From: Chloroflexota bacterium
GTDB lineage: Bacteria > Chloroflexota > UBA6077
Direction of reading: 5' to 3'
NCBI GenBank assembly: GCA_021806765.1
Contig: JAJZQR010000006.1
Span: 1 to 47,069 of the forward strand
DNA length: 47,069 nucleotides
Part shown: piece after piece, positions 15,059-24,299 of the stretch
Layout: each line of letters starts with the position of its first letter
Numbering within the stretch: position 1 is the stretch's first letter
Translations under genes and position numbers: made by a program
Notes under the pieces: generated by a model
The model's input: the letters and a program-made list of their open reading frames with translations, nothing else
What the model was told of the DNA's origin: nothing
Databases searched by the model: none

Positions 15059-16792
15059 ATGATAGACCGTCTGCTACTGTTCCTGCGCTGGGTTGCGCTG
15101 GCCATCGCCCTCCTGCTCAACCTGTGGGCCGAGGCGCCCGCGGGTTTCGCCCACGAGCCGGAGACGGCGATCTTTGTCCTGGCGGCCTACAACGCCTTCG
15201 TTTCCGTAGCCTGGGTTAGGCGGAACTGGCTGACCCCGCGCCGGTTGCTGATCGCCGACACCCTGGTGTTCACCTTGGGGGTCGCCGCCGCCGGGGGCTG
15301 GCACAGCAGCCTGTACGTTCTATACTTCCTGGTCGTCCTGGCCTCCGCTCTCCAGCTGGGACCGGTGGCCAGCTTCGGTTACACGACCCTGGCCGGCCTG
15401 CTCTACGTGGGGGCATGCATCTTCCTACCCAATTGGGGATGGGAGATGACGGCCGTGGAGGTGCTGATCGGGCGGGTGACCGTCCTCCTGTTCACCGGGC
15501 TACTCTCCACCACCCTGGCCCAGCAGATGGAGATGGAGCGTCGGCTCCGCCAGGGCGAGCAGGAGATCAACTCCCGCCTGACCGTGTTGAACGACCTGAT
15601 GAGTCTGGAGCTGGGCTCCAAGCTGGATCTGGGCAGGACCCTGGACGTGATTGCCAGGCTTGCCCGCAGGGCCATCACGGCGGAATTCAGCGCCGTCTGC
15701 CTCTTCCCCAGTCGCGATCACCAGAGCTACCGTTTCGCCTTCGACGGCGTGCCCACCCCCCAGCAGGGCAACATCTTTCGGGAGGCCCACCTGGATCCCA
15801 TAGGGCAGGTAGTGGCCCGCACGGGCCAGCCGCTGCTGATCGCCGACATATCCCACGAGGCGGCCGAGATCCAGGCGATCTCCAGCTTCCACAGGTGCCG
15901 CTCCCTGGTGTGCGTGCCGATCAAGCTGGAGGATTCCGTGATCGGCGTCCTCTACAACGGTATGAAGTCGCCCAGCCGGATCCAGCCGACCGACGTGGAG
16001 CTGCTGATGGCCATGGGGCGTCACACCGCCCTGGCCATTGCCAATGCCGAGATGTACGATCGGGAGCGGAGCAACGTGGCGCGGCTGGAGAGGCTGGAGC
16101 AGATGAAGAGCGACTTCCTGTCGTCCGTCTCCCACCAGCTCCGCACCCCGATCACCTCCATCGCCACCGCGGCCGACCTGCTGAGGTCCTCCGACAGAAA
16201 CCTGAGCGAGGACCAGCGGAAGCTGGTGCAGAACATCGCCAGGAACTCCCTTCGCCTGGACAATCTGGTGACCGACGTCCTCCAGATGGCGCGGATGAAG
16301 GACGGCAGGATGCAGCTGGCGCTCCAGCCTCTCTCCGCGTCGACCCTGGTCAACGAGGCCGTGGCCGGCGTCAAGCTGCTGCTGGAGGCCCGAAAGCAGC
16401 AGGTAGAGGTCAAGGTGGCTCCCTCGCTGCCGAAGCTGGAGGTGGATCGCAAGAGGGTGGAGCACGTGCTGGTCAACCTCCTCTCCAACGCCAGCAAGTT
16501 CACCCAGCCGGCAGGTACCATAGTGGTGGAGGCCGCCGAACGGGAAGGGTGGATCGAGTTTTCGGTTCGGGACAACGGCCCGGGGATGGAGAAGGAGATC
16601 CAGGAGAAGGCCTTCGAGCCCTTCTTCAGCGTCGATGGCGCCGAGGGGAAGGGGGGCACCGGCCTGGGGCTGGCCATCGCCAAGGGGTTGGTGGAGCTGC
16701 ACGGCGGGGGGATCCGGTTGGAGAGCGCCGCCGGCGCCGGCACCACCGTCCGCTTCACCCTTCCGGTATACTCCGAGGTAGACCCCGCGTAG
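15059..16792 (+). CDS. Membrane sensor histidine kinase with GAF domain
   Basis: The 577-residue protein has an N-terminal membrane region of about five to six hydrophobic helices (roughly 1-150), a short coiled linker, a GAF domain (about 180-335), a HisKA dimerisation domain with phospho-acceptor His359 (SSVSHQLRTP), and a HATPase domain with NLLSNASKF, DNGPGM and GGTGLGLAIAKGL boxes. It is a complete kinase. The response-regulator gene begins 85 bases downstream, so the two form a cognate pair. The membrane and GAF sensors could read an envelope state or a small ligand; the nature of the signal is unknown. The operon continues into universal stress, Ca-type ATPase and FtsH genes. Confidence 0.93.
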   Translation: MIDRLLLFLRWVALAIALLLNLWAEAPAGFAHEPETAIFVLAAYNAFVSVAWVRRNWLTPRRLLIADTLVFTLGVAAAGGWHSSLYVLYFLVVLASALQLGPVASFGYTTLAGLLYVGACIFLPNWGWEMTAVEVLIGRVTVLLFTGLLSTTLAQQMEMERRLRQGEQEINSRLTVLNDLMSLELGSKLDLGRTLDVIARLARRAITAEFSAVCLFPSRDHQSYRFAFDGVPTPQQGNIFREAHLDPIGQVVARTGQPLLIADISHEAAEIQAISSFHRCRSLVCVPIKLEDSVIGVLYNGMKSPSRIQPTDVELLMAMGRHTALAIANAEMYDRERSNVARLERLEQMKSDFLSSVSHQLRTPITSIATAADLLRSSDRNLSEDQRKLVQNIARNSLRLDNLVTDVLQMARMKDGRMQLALQPLSASTLVNEAVAGVKLLLEARKQQVEVKVAPSLPKLEVDRKRVEHVLVNLLSNASKFTQPAGTIVVEAAEREGWIEFSVRDNGPGMEKEIQEKAFEPFFSVDGAEGKGGTGLGLAIAKGLVELHGGGIRLESAAGAGTTVRFTLPVYSEVDPA

Positions 16793-16817
16793 AGGGAACC
16801 GAGGAGGTCCGCCGGGC

Positions 16818-16844
16818 ACACCCCATGGTGGGGTCTTGGGGTGT
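16818..16844 (+). promoter_or_regulatory. Two mutually exclusive hairpins between kinase and regulator genes
   Basis: ACCCCA-TGG-TGGGGT (16820-16834) competes with pairing of ACACCCC (16818-16824) to GGGGTGT (16838-16844). This could tune translation or read-through between the two-component genes; no experimental parallel is known to me. Confidence 0.35.
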
Positions 16845-16877
16845 CCAAAGGAGGGAGGGGGAAAAGGGCAACAATCC

Positions 16878-17579
16878 ATGAGAATCTTGATCGCCGACGA
16901 CGAGCCCGACGTGGTCGAAGTCGTGGCCATGACCTTCAAGATGCACTGGTCCGACTGCACCATCCACACCGCCACCAACGGCGAGGAGGCGCTGGCCTGC
17001 TTCTTCGAGCACCAGCCCGGGCTGGTGATCCTCGACCTGTCGATGCCGCTGCTGGGCGGGCTGGAGGTGTGCCGCCGCATCCGGCGCGTCTCCAACGTGC
17101 CCGTCATCATGCTCACCGTCAAGGATGAGGAGATCGACAAGGTGCGGGGGCTGGAGGCCGGAGCCGATGATTACGTGACCAAGCCCTTCGGCCACCTGGA
17201 GTTGATCGCCCGGGCCAGGGCGGTGCTGCGCCGCAGCGCCTCCTCGGTGGCGCCCGAGAGCGGCGGCAGCTTCGACGACGGCTACCTTTCCCTCGATTTC
17301 TCCCGCTCCGAGGTTCGGATCCGGGGCGATAGGGTGATGCTTACCCCCACTGAGTACCAGCTTCTGTCCCTGCTGGTGCGGAACCCCGGCCAGCTGCTCT
17401 CCCACGTCTTTCTCCTCTCTCGGGTCTGGGGACCCGACTGCACCGAGGATAGGGAGTATCTGAAGGCCTACGTCAAGCGGCTTCGCCAGAAGTTGGAGCC
17501 CGACCCCCGGAACCCCTCCTACATCCTGACGGAGCGAGGCTTCGGCTACCGCTTCGCGCCGGGTCAGCCCGAATCGTAG
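16878..17579 (+). CDS. OmpR-family response regulator
   Basis: I start at ATG 16878 (233 residues), where MRILIADDEPDVV begins the receiver; earlier in-frame codons read through the ribosome-site purines. The receiver has the DDE acidic pocket (7-9), phospho-acceptor Asp53 (ILDLSMPLLGG), and the conserved Thr and Lys in MLTVKD and YVTKPF. The C-terminal winged helix carries LTPTEYQLLSLLVRNPGQLL and the ending ILTERGFGYRF. It is the partner of the kinase encoded upstream. Likely targets include its own operon and the stress genes that follow, though no repeated binding site could be identified with certainty. Confidence 0.95.
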   Translation: MRILIADDEPDVVEVVAMTFKMHWSDCTIHTATNGEEALACFFEHQPGLVILDLSMPLLGGLEVCRRIRRVSNVPVIMLTVKDEEIDKVRGLEAGADDYVTKPFGHLELIARARAVLRRSASSVAPESGGSFDDGYLSLDFSRSEVRIRGDRVMLTPTEYQLLSLLVRNPGQLLSHVFLLSRVWGPDCTEDREYLKAYVKRLRQKLEPDPRNPSYILTERGFGYRFAPGQPES

Positions 17580-17796
17580 GAGCCGGATCCTGCCGGCGAT
17601 GGCGACCTGTGGGGTGCGGTGTGTCCCGACTTGGTACCCGCTGTTCCCCTCCCGTTCACCCCTCCTTCACCCGGATTTTCACCTTGCCGTCCTAGCCTTT
17701 CCCTGGGCGCGAGGCCGTCCGTCTTTCGTCGACCGCCTTTCGCGGTTAGCCCCCCCAACCCCGGGGTCGACCACCGCACTCCCGAGGAAGGCAAGG

Positions 17797-18252
17797 ATGC
17801 AGCAGCCACTTCGCTCGAAGGCGCTCCCCCATTACGAGCGGATCCTGTACGCCACCGACGGGTCCTCCTCTGCCCAGGAAGCCGGTAGACATGCGGTGTT
17901 CCTCGCTCAACGATCTCAAGCCCAGCTGATCGTGCTCTGCGTGGTCTCCAATTCCCTCACCCGCCGGCTCAGCTTCCTGCTGCGCCGCACCATGGGCGAA
18001 GAAAGGAGGACGGCCAGGCAAGCGGTCGACGAGATCGTGAAGCTGGCCAACGCCAGTGGGGTTCAGACCCTGCCGGCGATCGAGTTTGGCCATCGCAGCG
18101 ACGTTATAGACCGCGTTGCGGCCAGGTTTGACGTCGACCTGATAGTGATGAGCTCCCCAGGAGGTGAGGACCTCCAACGGATCTTCGGGCCGCTCCCCTC
18201 GGGGATCCCTCCCCTTTGGGCACGGCGACCCGTGTGCGTAATCATGTGCTAG
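17797..18252 (+). CDS. Universal stress protein (UspA family)
   Basis: Start at ATG 17797 behind CCGAGGAAGG gives 151 residues; the preceding 217 bases after the regulator gene are low-information C-rich sequence with no gene. The product opens ERILYATDGSSSAQEAGRHA, the normal beta1-alpha1 of the Usp fold, and has a Val/Asp-rich core (DLIVMSSPG). The ATP-binding glycine pattern at the C-terminus is incomplete (GEDLQRIFGPLPSGIPP), so nucleotide binding is doubtful. It ends ten bases before the Ca-type ATPase gene, whose ribosome site AGGAGG overlaps the end region, so they are co-transcribed. Confidence 0.85.
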   Translation: MQQPLRSKALPHYERILYATDGSSSAQEAGRHAVFLAQRSQAQLIVLCVVSNSLTRRLSFLLRRTMGEERRTARQAVDEIVKLANASGVQTLPAIEFGHRSDVIDRVAARFDVDLIVMSSPGGEDLQRIFGPLPSGIPPLWARRPVCVIMC

Positions 18253-18262
18253 GAGGTACTAG

Positions 18263-21043
18263 ATGAGCCTGGCAGCCCACAGCCGGGAACTGACTGAGGT
18301 CCTGAGCGAGCTGGGGACCGATGCCGGCACCGGATTATCGAGCGAAGAGGCTCGAAAACGTCTCGAGCGCTTCGGACCCAACGAGCTTCAGGAGAAGCCC
18401 CGACCCACTCTGCTGCAGATGTTGCTGGCCCAGTTCAACAACTTCCTGGTTATCCTCCTGATCGTTGCCAGCGTGGTCTCGGCAGTCCTGGGCGAACTGA
18501 CCGACGCGGCGATGATCATGGCGATCGTCGTCCTCAACTCCGTCATGGGGGTCATCCAGGAGTCCAAGGCGGAGCAGGCCATGGCGGCGCTGAAAAGGAT
18601 GGCGGCGCCCAACGCCAGGGTCATCAGAGATGGGTCGATCCAGGATGTTCCGAGCCGGGAGTTGGTCCCCGGCGACGTCGTGCTGCTGGAGGCGGGCAAC
18701 TACGTCCCCGCCGACCTGCGCCTGGTCGAGGCAGTGAACCTCAAGGTGGAGGAGGCGGCCCTGACCGGCGAGTCGGTGCCGGTGGAAAAGGCGGATGCCG
18801 CTGCCCTCGCCGACGACATCCCCATCGGCGACCGGGTCAACTGCGCCTTTATGAGCACGGTGGTCTCCTATGGTCGAGGGAAAGGGGCGGTCACCGGCAC
18901 CGGCATGGATACCCAGATCGGCCACATCGCCGAGATGATCCAGTCCTTCGAGGACGAGGCGACTCCCCTTCAGAAGAAGCTGGAGCAGTTGGGCAAGACC
19001 CTGGCTATCGCCTGTCTCGCCATCTGCGCCGTGGTTTTCGGCATCGGCCTCTTCCGGGGCGAAGACATCCTCTTCATGTTCATGGTGGCCATCAGCCTGG
19101 CCATCGCCGCCGTCCCCGAGGGGCTTCCGGCCATCGTGACCATCTGTTTGGCCCTCGGCATGCAGCGGATGATTCGCCGCCACGCCCTGATCCGCAAGCT
19201 CCCGGCGGTCGAAACCCTCGGCAGCTGCACAGCCATCTGCTCCGACAAGACGGGTACCCTGACCCAGAACGAGATGACCGTCGTCAAGATCTACACCGAC
19301 GACCGCTGGGTCGAGGTGGAGGGGAAGGGCTACCACCCTGTCGGCCGCTTCCTGCGGGATGGACGGGCGCTGGACGCGGCGGCCGATGCTTCCCTCAGTT
19401 TCCTGCTGGCGGGGTCGACCCTCTGCAACGACGCCCAGTTGGAGCAGCTGAAGAACGCAACCGATGGCTCCGCCCCCTCTCCCGCTAAGGAGGGTCAGGA
19501 GTGGCGGATGGTGGGAGACCCGACGGAGGGGGCGCTGGTAGTGGCGGCCGCCAAGGCCGGCCTCTGGAAAGATGGGGTGGAGAAGAAGCAGCCCAGGGTT
19601 GCCGAAATCCCATTCGACTCCGATCGCAAGCGGATGACCACCATCCATACCGATCCCAACGGCCCGGGCTACCTGACCTTCGTGAAGGGGGCGCCCGACA
19701 TCGTCCTGGGTCTCTGCATCGAGACCCTGCGGAACGGCCGGGCGGAGCCGATGGACGACCAGGGCCGGCACGCCATCCTGGCGGCCAACGAGACCATGTC
19801 CAACCAGGCCCTGCGGGTGCTGGCCGTGGCTTACAGGCCGTTGGATGCTGTGCCGAATCGCCCGTCCTCCGACGATCTGGAGAAGGATCTGGTCTTCGTG
19901 GGGCTGCTGGGGATGATCGACCCGGCCCGCCCAGAGGTAAAGGACGCGGTGGAGCTGTGCCGGCGCGCCGGCATCAAGCCTGTGATGATCACCGGAGACT
20001 ATCGGAACACCGCCGTCGCCATCGCCGGCGAGCTGGGCATCCTGAGCGACGGCAAGACCCGTGTCCTCACCGGCGCGGATCTGGACCGGATGCCGGAAGA
20101 GGAGTTTCTGAGCAAGGTCGAGGAGATCGACGTCTACGCCCGGGTCTCCCCGGCCCACAAGGTCAAGATCGTGGAGGCTCTGAAGACCAGGGGCCACGTG
20201 GTCTCCATGACCGGCGACGGCGTCAACGATGCCCCAGCCCTGAAGCGGGCCAACATCGGGGTGGCCATGGGCATCACCGGCACCGACGTCTCCAAAGAGA
20301 CGGCTGCCATGGTGCTGACCGACGACAACTTCGCCAGCATCGTGGCCGCGGTGGAGGAGGGCCGGGTCATCTACAGCAACATCAGGAAGTTCGTCTTCTT
20401 TCTGCTCTCCTGCAACGTGGGCGAGATCCTGATCGTCTTCCTGGCGATGCTGGCGGGGCTGCCGGTGCCCCTCCAGCCGGTGCAGCTTCTGTGGCTAAAC
20501 CTGCTGACCGACGGTCTGCCGGCCCTGGCCCTGGGCATGGAGAAGGGCGAGTCGGACATCATGGATCGGGCACCGAGACCTACGGGCGAGTCGATCCTGA
20601 ACCGAGAGATGCAGGTCGGGATCGTGGTGCAAAGCCTGGCCATGACGGCTGCGACCCTGGGTGCCATGGCCATCTCCCTGGCCCGCGACCCGGACAACAT
20701 CATACTGGCGCAGACCATGGCCTTCACCACTCTGGTGGGGTCCGAGTTGGTGCGGGCCTACTCGGCCCGGTCGGAGAGGCACTCGGTGTTCTCCCAGGGG
20801 ATGTTCTCGAACCGGTACATGATGGGTGCGACCTTCGTGTCGGCGCTGCTGCTGGTGGGTCCGCTGTACCTCCCTGGCGCGCAGGGATTGTTCGAGGTGG
20901 TATCCCCCACCACTGCCGATTGGCTGGTAGCCCTGCCCCTGATCTTCGTCCCCTTCACCGTGGCGGAGATCACCAAGGCGGTGCTGCGGCGGATCGGCTT
21001 CGGGCAGCGCGGAGCCACCGTCAAGAAGGCGGCCATGGCGTAG
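18263..21043 (+). CDS. P2-type (calcium-like) cation-transporting ATPase
   Basis: The 926-residue protein has the SERCA/PMCA-like order: N-terminal cation ATPase domain, first helical pair, actuator loop with LTGES, the M4 motif AAVPEGLPA that supplies ion ligands, phosphorylation site Asp328 in DKTGTLT, nucleotide domain with KGAPD, hinge MTGDGVNDAPALK, and six C-terminal helices. PEGLP in M4 and the LLWLNLLTDGLPALALGM stretch in M6 are typical of bacterial P2A pumps. It should expel Ca2+ (or related cations) across the membrane at the cost of ATP. It has an excellent AGGAGG site and sits between the stress protein and FtsH genes. Confidence 0.94.
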   Translation: MSLAAHSRELTEVLSELGTDAGTGLSSEEARKRLERFGPNELQEKPRPTLLQMLLAQFNNFLVILLIVASVVSAVLGELTDAAMIMAIVVLNSVMGVIQESKAEQAMAALKRMAAPNARVIRDGSIQDVPSRELVPGDVVLLEAGNYVPADLRLVEAVNLKVEEAALTGESVPVEKADAAALADDIPIGDRVNCAFMSTVVSYGRGKGAVTGTGMDTQIGHIAEMIQSFEDEATPLQKKLEQLGKTLAIACLAICAVVFGIGLFRGEDILFMFMVAISLAIAAVPEGLPAIVTICLALGMQRMIRRHALIRKLPAVETLGSCTAICSDKTGTLTQNEMTVVKIYTDDRWVEVEGKGYHPVGRFLRDGRALDAAADASLSFLLAGSTLCNDAQLEQLKNATDGSAPSPAKEGQEWRMVGDPTEGALVVAAAKAGLWKDGVEKKQPRVAEIPFDSDRKRMTTIHTDPNGPGYLTFVKGAPDIVLGLCIETLRNGRAEPMDDQGRHAILAANETMSNQALRVLAVAYRPLDAVPNRPSSDDLEKDLVFVGLLGMIDPARPEVKDAVELCRRAGIKPVMITGDYRNTAVAIAGELGILSDGKTRVLTGADLDRMPEEEFLSKVEEIDVYARVSPAHKVKIVEALKTRGHVVSMTGDGVNDAPALKRANIGVAMGITGTDVSKETAAMVLTDDNFASIVAAVEEGRVIYSNIRKFVFFLLSCNVGEILIVFLAMLAGLPVPLQPVQLLWLNLLTDGLPALALGMEKGESDIMDRAPRPTGESILNREMQVGIVVQSLAMTAATLGAMAISLARDPDNIILAQTMAFTTLVGSELVRAYSARSERHSVFSQGMFSNRYMMGATFVSALLLVGPLYLPGAQGLFEVVSPTTADWLVALPLIFVPFTVAEITKAVLRRIGFGQRGATVKKAAMA

Positions 21044-21050
21044 ACCCGGT

Positions 21051-21084
21051 TTTCCCCCTTCCCCTCGTAGGGGGAAGGGGGAAA
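21051..21084 (+). terminator. 14-bp perfect stem-loop between ATPase and FtsH genes
   Basis: TTTCCCCCTTCCCC (21051-21064) pairs exactly with 21071-21084 around a 6-base loop. There is no T-run after it, so it is more likely an mRNA-processing or attenuation element in a continuing operon than a full terminator. Confidence 0.5.
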
Positions 21085-21100
21085 CCAACCGAGGTACAGG

Positions 21101-22951
21101 ATGAAACCTCGACAGCTAGTCCTCGTCGTTCTGGTCGCGGCGATCCTTCTCGGTGGCCGCGCCGTGGCCCGTGACGCCCTCTTGCCCCAGGCGGCCGCCC
21201 CCCGGGAGGTTCATCTCAGCGGCGCCGTGGAGCTGATCAAGCAGGGGGCGGCGAAGGTAACCGTGGTGGGCGACCGGGTGGAGATCCTGGATCCCTCGGG
21301 AAACCGGGCGATCACCCACAAAGAAAGGGAGGTCTCCTTCCTGGAGACCCTGCAGCGATACGGGGTTACCCCGGAGCAGATGGCCACCGTTCCCCTGGAG
21401 GTTGAGCCGGCTCAAGGGCTGCCGGATGTGGCCCTTCTCTTTGGCCTGGCCGCCGTGGTGCTGGCCATTGCCGCCTTTCTCGTCTACCGGCCGCGGCTGG
21501 GCTGGTCCCTGGGCAGCTTCGATGCCCTGTCCTTCCGTCGCAGCAGCGCACGGGAGCACTCCCACGATCCCACGGACCTCAGCTTCGAGGATGTGGCCGG
21601 ATCCGAGGAGGCGAAGCAGGAGCTTCGGGAGGTGGTGGAGTTCCTGAGATCGCCGGGGCGATTTTCCGCCCTGGGGGCCCGGGTGCCCCGGGGGCTGCTG
21701 CTGGTGGGGCCGCCCGGCACCGGCAAGACCCTGCTGGCCAGGGCCACCGCCGGGGAGGCCGGGGTCCCCTTCTTCAGCTGCAGCGGGTCCGAGTTCGTCG
21801 AGATGTTCGTGGGGGTGGGCGCCGCCCGCATCCGGGACCTCTTCCAAAAGGCGAAGAAGAGCGCCCCCTGCATCGTCTTCATCGACGAGATCGACGCCAT
21901 CGGCCGTCGGCGCAACGCCGGAGCCGGCAACGAGGAGCGGGAGCAGTCGCTGAACCAGATCCTGGTGGAGATGGACGGCTTCCACCAGAGCGCCAACCTG
22001 GTGGTGATGGCGGCCACTAACCGCCCCGACGTTCTCGACCCGGCCCTCCTTCGCCCTGGGCGCTTCGACCGTCGCATCCTGGTGGACAGCCCGGACGTAA
22101 AGGACCGGCTGGCCATCCTGCGAGTCCACTCGCGTGGGAAGCCGCTCTCGCCTGAGGTGAAGCTGGAGCAGGTGGCCCGGCAGACCACCGGCTTCTCCGG
22201 GGCCGACCTGGAGAACGTGATGAACGAGGCGGCCCTCCTGACCGGCCGGCGGGGAGGCCGGGCCATCGGTAGCCAGGAGGTGGAGGAGGCGGTGGATCGG
22301 GTGTCGATGGGGCTGGCTCGCAGGAACCGGGCGATCGGCGAACGGGAGAAGCGGGTGATCGCCTTTCACGAGGCCGGCCACGCGCTGGTTGCCCACGAGC
22401 TGCCCAATGCCGACCCCGTTCAGCGGATCTCCATTATCCCCCGAGGGGCCGCGGGTGGACACACCCGGCTGATGCCCATGGAGGATCGCCACCTGTGGAG
22501 CAGATCCCAGCTGTGCGACGCCATAGCCTTCACCCTCGGCGGCATGGCGGCGGAGGAGTTGACCTTCGGGGAGACTACCAGCGGCTCGGCCAACGACCTG
22601 GCCGAGGCTACCACCATCGCCCGAAAGATGGTGTGTCTCTTCGGGATGAGCCGAGAAGTGGGGCCGATGGCCCTGGGGAGCGGCGAGGATCGAGGCTGGG
22701 CCCAGACTCCCAGCGACCACACCAGCGAGGCTGTGGACCTGGAGACGAAGGGGCTCTTGGAGCAGGGGAGGGAGAGGGCGCTGGCAACCCTGGTGCGGCG
22801 TCGATCCCGCCTGGCCCTGCTGGCCGAGCGGCTGATGGAGCTGGAAACCCTGCAGGGAGAGGAGCTCGAGTCCCTCCTGACGGGCTCCGGTCACCTCGAC
22901 GTGAACGAATGCCCTTTTGAAAGGATCACGCGTCGGGCTCCGCGGAGGTAG
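21101..22951 (+). CDS. ftsH: FtsH-family membrane AAA+ zinc metalloprotease
   Basis: The 616-residue protein has an N-terminal hydrophobic segment (about 4-22), a small extracytoplasmic region, a second membrane helix (about 108-128), a AAA+ ATPase module with Walker A GPPGTGKT (about 203-210), Walker [10 protein letters not shown] and the second region of homology, and a protease domain with the zinc motif HEAGH (His423, Glu424, His427). The central pore motif FVGVGA is present. FtsH degrades damaged membrane proteins and some regulators, which fits a stress operon. Its 3' end overlaps the convergent TerC gene by 26 bases. It may be an accessory copy; no second copy is in the window. Confidence 0.93.
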   Translation: MKPRQLVLVVLVAAILLGGRAVARDALLPQAAAPREVHLSGAVELIKQGAAKVTVVGDRVEILDPSGNRAITHKEREVSFLETLQRYGVTPEQMATVPLEVEPAQGLPDVALLFGLAAVVLAIAAFLVYRPRLGWSLGSFDALSFRRSSAREHSHDPTDLSFEDVAGSEEAKQELREVVEFLRSPGRFSALGARVPRGLLLVGPPGTGKTLLARATAGEAGVPFFSCSGSEFVEMFVGVGAARIRDLFQKAKKSAPCIVFIDEIDAIGRRRNAGAGNEEREQSLNQILVEMDGFHQSANLVVMAATNRPDVLDPALLRPGRFDRRILVDSPDVKDRLAILRVHSRGKPLSPEVKLEQVARQTTGFSGADLENVMNEAALLTGRRGGRAIGSQEVEEAVDRVSMGLARRNRAIGEREKRVIAFHEAGHALVAHELPNADPVQRISIIPRGAAGGHTRLMPMEDRHLWSRSQLCDAIAFTLGGMAAEELTFGETTSGSANDLAEATTIARKMVCLFGMSREVGPMALGSGEDRGWAQTPSDHTSEAVDLETKGLLEQGRERALATLVRRRSRLALLAERLMELETLQGEELESLLTGSGHLDVNECPFERITRRAPRR

Positions 22952-23642
22952 CCACCGGCGTCGCTTCCATGGCTAGGGCGGCCTCGCGGGCCTTCGACCG
23001 CCGGTTCACGAGGGTGGCGATCACCGGTATGGCAATGGCCAGGAGGATCGGGACGCCTTTCTCGATCAACACTGTCTCGGGAACGAAGGGCGCAACCAGG
23101 TGGTCCTGCAGCATCATCTCGCCGGCCACGTAGGCGATGACGATGGCTCCGACGTAGTTGATCCAGGGGAATCGGTTGATCAGCTCCGCCACGATACCGC
23201 CGGCGAACAGAACGATCGGCATGCTCATGGCGAGGCCAATCACCAGGGTGCTCCAATCACCTCGAGAGACACCCGCAAGGGCGAGGATGTTGTCCAGACT
23301 CATCACCACGTCGGCTATCGTGATGATCCAGATGGCTTCCCACATCGAGCCGGCGGCCTTGTGGGTTTCCTCACCTCCACCAACGTCGCCGAGGAGCTTG
23401 AAGGCGATCCAGACCAGGAGGGCGCCTCCAATAAACTGGAGAGCGGGGACTCTCATGAGAAAGGCGGCTGCGGCCGTAAAGGCGATCCTGAGCACGATCG
23501 CTGCCACGCCACCGAAGATGATGGCTGTCAGCCGCTGTCTCTTCTCCAGTTTGTGAGCTGCCATCCCGATGACGACGGCGTTGTCGCCACTCAGGACCAG
23601 GTTCACCAGTATCAGGCCGAGGGCGGTGGTGATCGGTTCCAT
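22926..23642 (-). CDS. TerC-family integral membrane protein
   Basis: Start at ATG 23640-23642 gives 238 residues; the longer open frame upstream crosses the promoter and cannot be translated from it. Signature elements are ALGLILVNLVLSGDNAVVIG near the N-terminus, ADVVMSLDNILALAGVSRGD in the middle, and about seven to eight helices with acidic residues inside the membrane (SGDN and SLDN motifs), as in TerC/Alx/MneA. Known relatives export manganese or calcium and serve metalation of secreted enzymes or tellurite resistance. The position opposite a Ca-type pump and FtsH suggests cation homeostasis. Its 3' end overlaps ftsH convergently. Confidence 0.92.
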   Translation of the reverse strand: MEPITTALGLILVNLVLSGDNAVVIGMAAHKLEKRQRLTAIIFGGVAAIVLRIAFTAAAAFLMRVPALQFIGGALLVWIAFKLLGDVGGGEETHKAAGSMWEAIWIITIADVVMSLDNILALAGVSRGDWSTLVIGLAMSMPIVLFAGGIVAELINRFPWINYVGAIVIAYVAGEMMLQDHLVAPFVPETVLIEKGVPILLAIAIPVIATLVNRRSKAREAALAMEATPVATSAEPDA

Positions 23643-23724
23643 CGAAGTGGTTGATCCTCCTGAGAGTGATCGGCGCCATTGCCGTGGTCGGAGATCAGGC
23701 GAGGGGTACACCTCGACAACCACG

Positions 23725-23754
23725 ATTATACGTGTGGCCAGGGAAGGAAGACAA
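23725..23754 (-). promoter_or_regulatory. Strong sigma70-type promoter of the TerC gene
   Basis: On the minus strand, TTGTCT (23749-23754), an 18-base spacer and a perfect TATAAT (23725-23730). The calculated start is near 23718, giving a leader of about 75 bases that includes a small CGAGG/CCTCG hairpin. The leader is too short for a yybP-ykoY manganese riboswitch. Confidence 0.75.
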
Positions 23755-23890
23755 CCGCCCCCCACCGGGAAACGTGAAACTTAAGACCAAAAGTATGGAC
23801 CAAGGAAGGGATCTTCAGCCGCCCCGTCTCCCTGTCTCTCAGTCCCGTTAGCGTGGGATCCCGAAGACAGGCGATGGTAGCCGCGACAAC

Positions 23891-23965
23891 GTAGGGTGGG
23901 GCCCTGTGCCCCACCGCCCGCGTGGCGATGACAGGCCGGCGGCAGGGCAGAGCGCCCTGCCCTAC
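23891..23965. repeat. 75-base palindromic element with two internal hairpins (REP/MITE-like)
   Basis: The ends GTAGGG (23891-23896) and CCCTAC (23960-23965) are inverted repeats. Inside are GTGGGGC/GCCCCAC (23896-23902, 23908-23914) and GGCAGGGC/GCCCTGCC (23941-23948, 23954-23961). This composite structure is typical of a dispersed intergenic repeat. The rest of the non-coding stretch 23755-24299 holds a CCCC-AATTAA-GGGG dyad (about 24072-24085) and no gene or RNA that I recognise. Confidence 0.6.
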
Positions 23966-24299
23966 ATCTCGAAATCCCTGTGGCGAAGTGCTAGTGGTCT
24001 TGATCCACGAAACTCGTTGCAGATGAGTCAAGTTTTTGATCGTATCCCGCCGAAGGCTACAAACCCTCCTCCCCAATTAAGGGGCTTCAGCGAGGTGCCC
24101 TGTGACGCGGAGGAAGGCCGTATCTGCTGCCGACGACTGTTGGCTTGAAGAGCCGTGGCCCGAAAATCGGGCGCCTAAGAGGGATTGCGCCTGGAGCGAT
24201 CCCGTTTCTGTCGTCATGTTGTTGCAGGTTGATGTCACGCCTGCCACCGCGTGTCTGCTCTGAGCATAGCACGTCTCGTCGGTCTGAGGCGAAGCCTCG

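Noticed and set aside
15500..17140. 546-codon open frame on - strand opposite the kinase and response regulator
   Set aside because: Antisense to two clear domain proteins; low-complexity composition; no ribosome site.
23642..23718. yybP-ykoY manganese riboswitch before the TerC gene
   Set aside because: The leader from the strong promoter is only about 75 bases and lacks the conserved internal loops.
24060..24250. Possible CRISPR or RNA gene around the CCCC-AATTAA-GGGG dyad
   Set aside because: The dyad occurs once only, and I find no cloverleaf or known riboswitch core.
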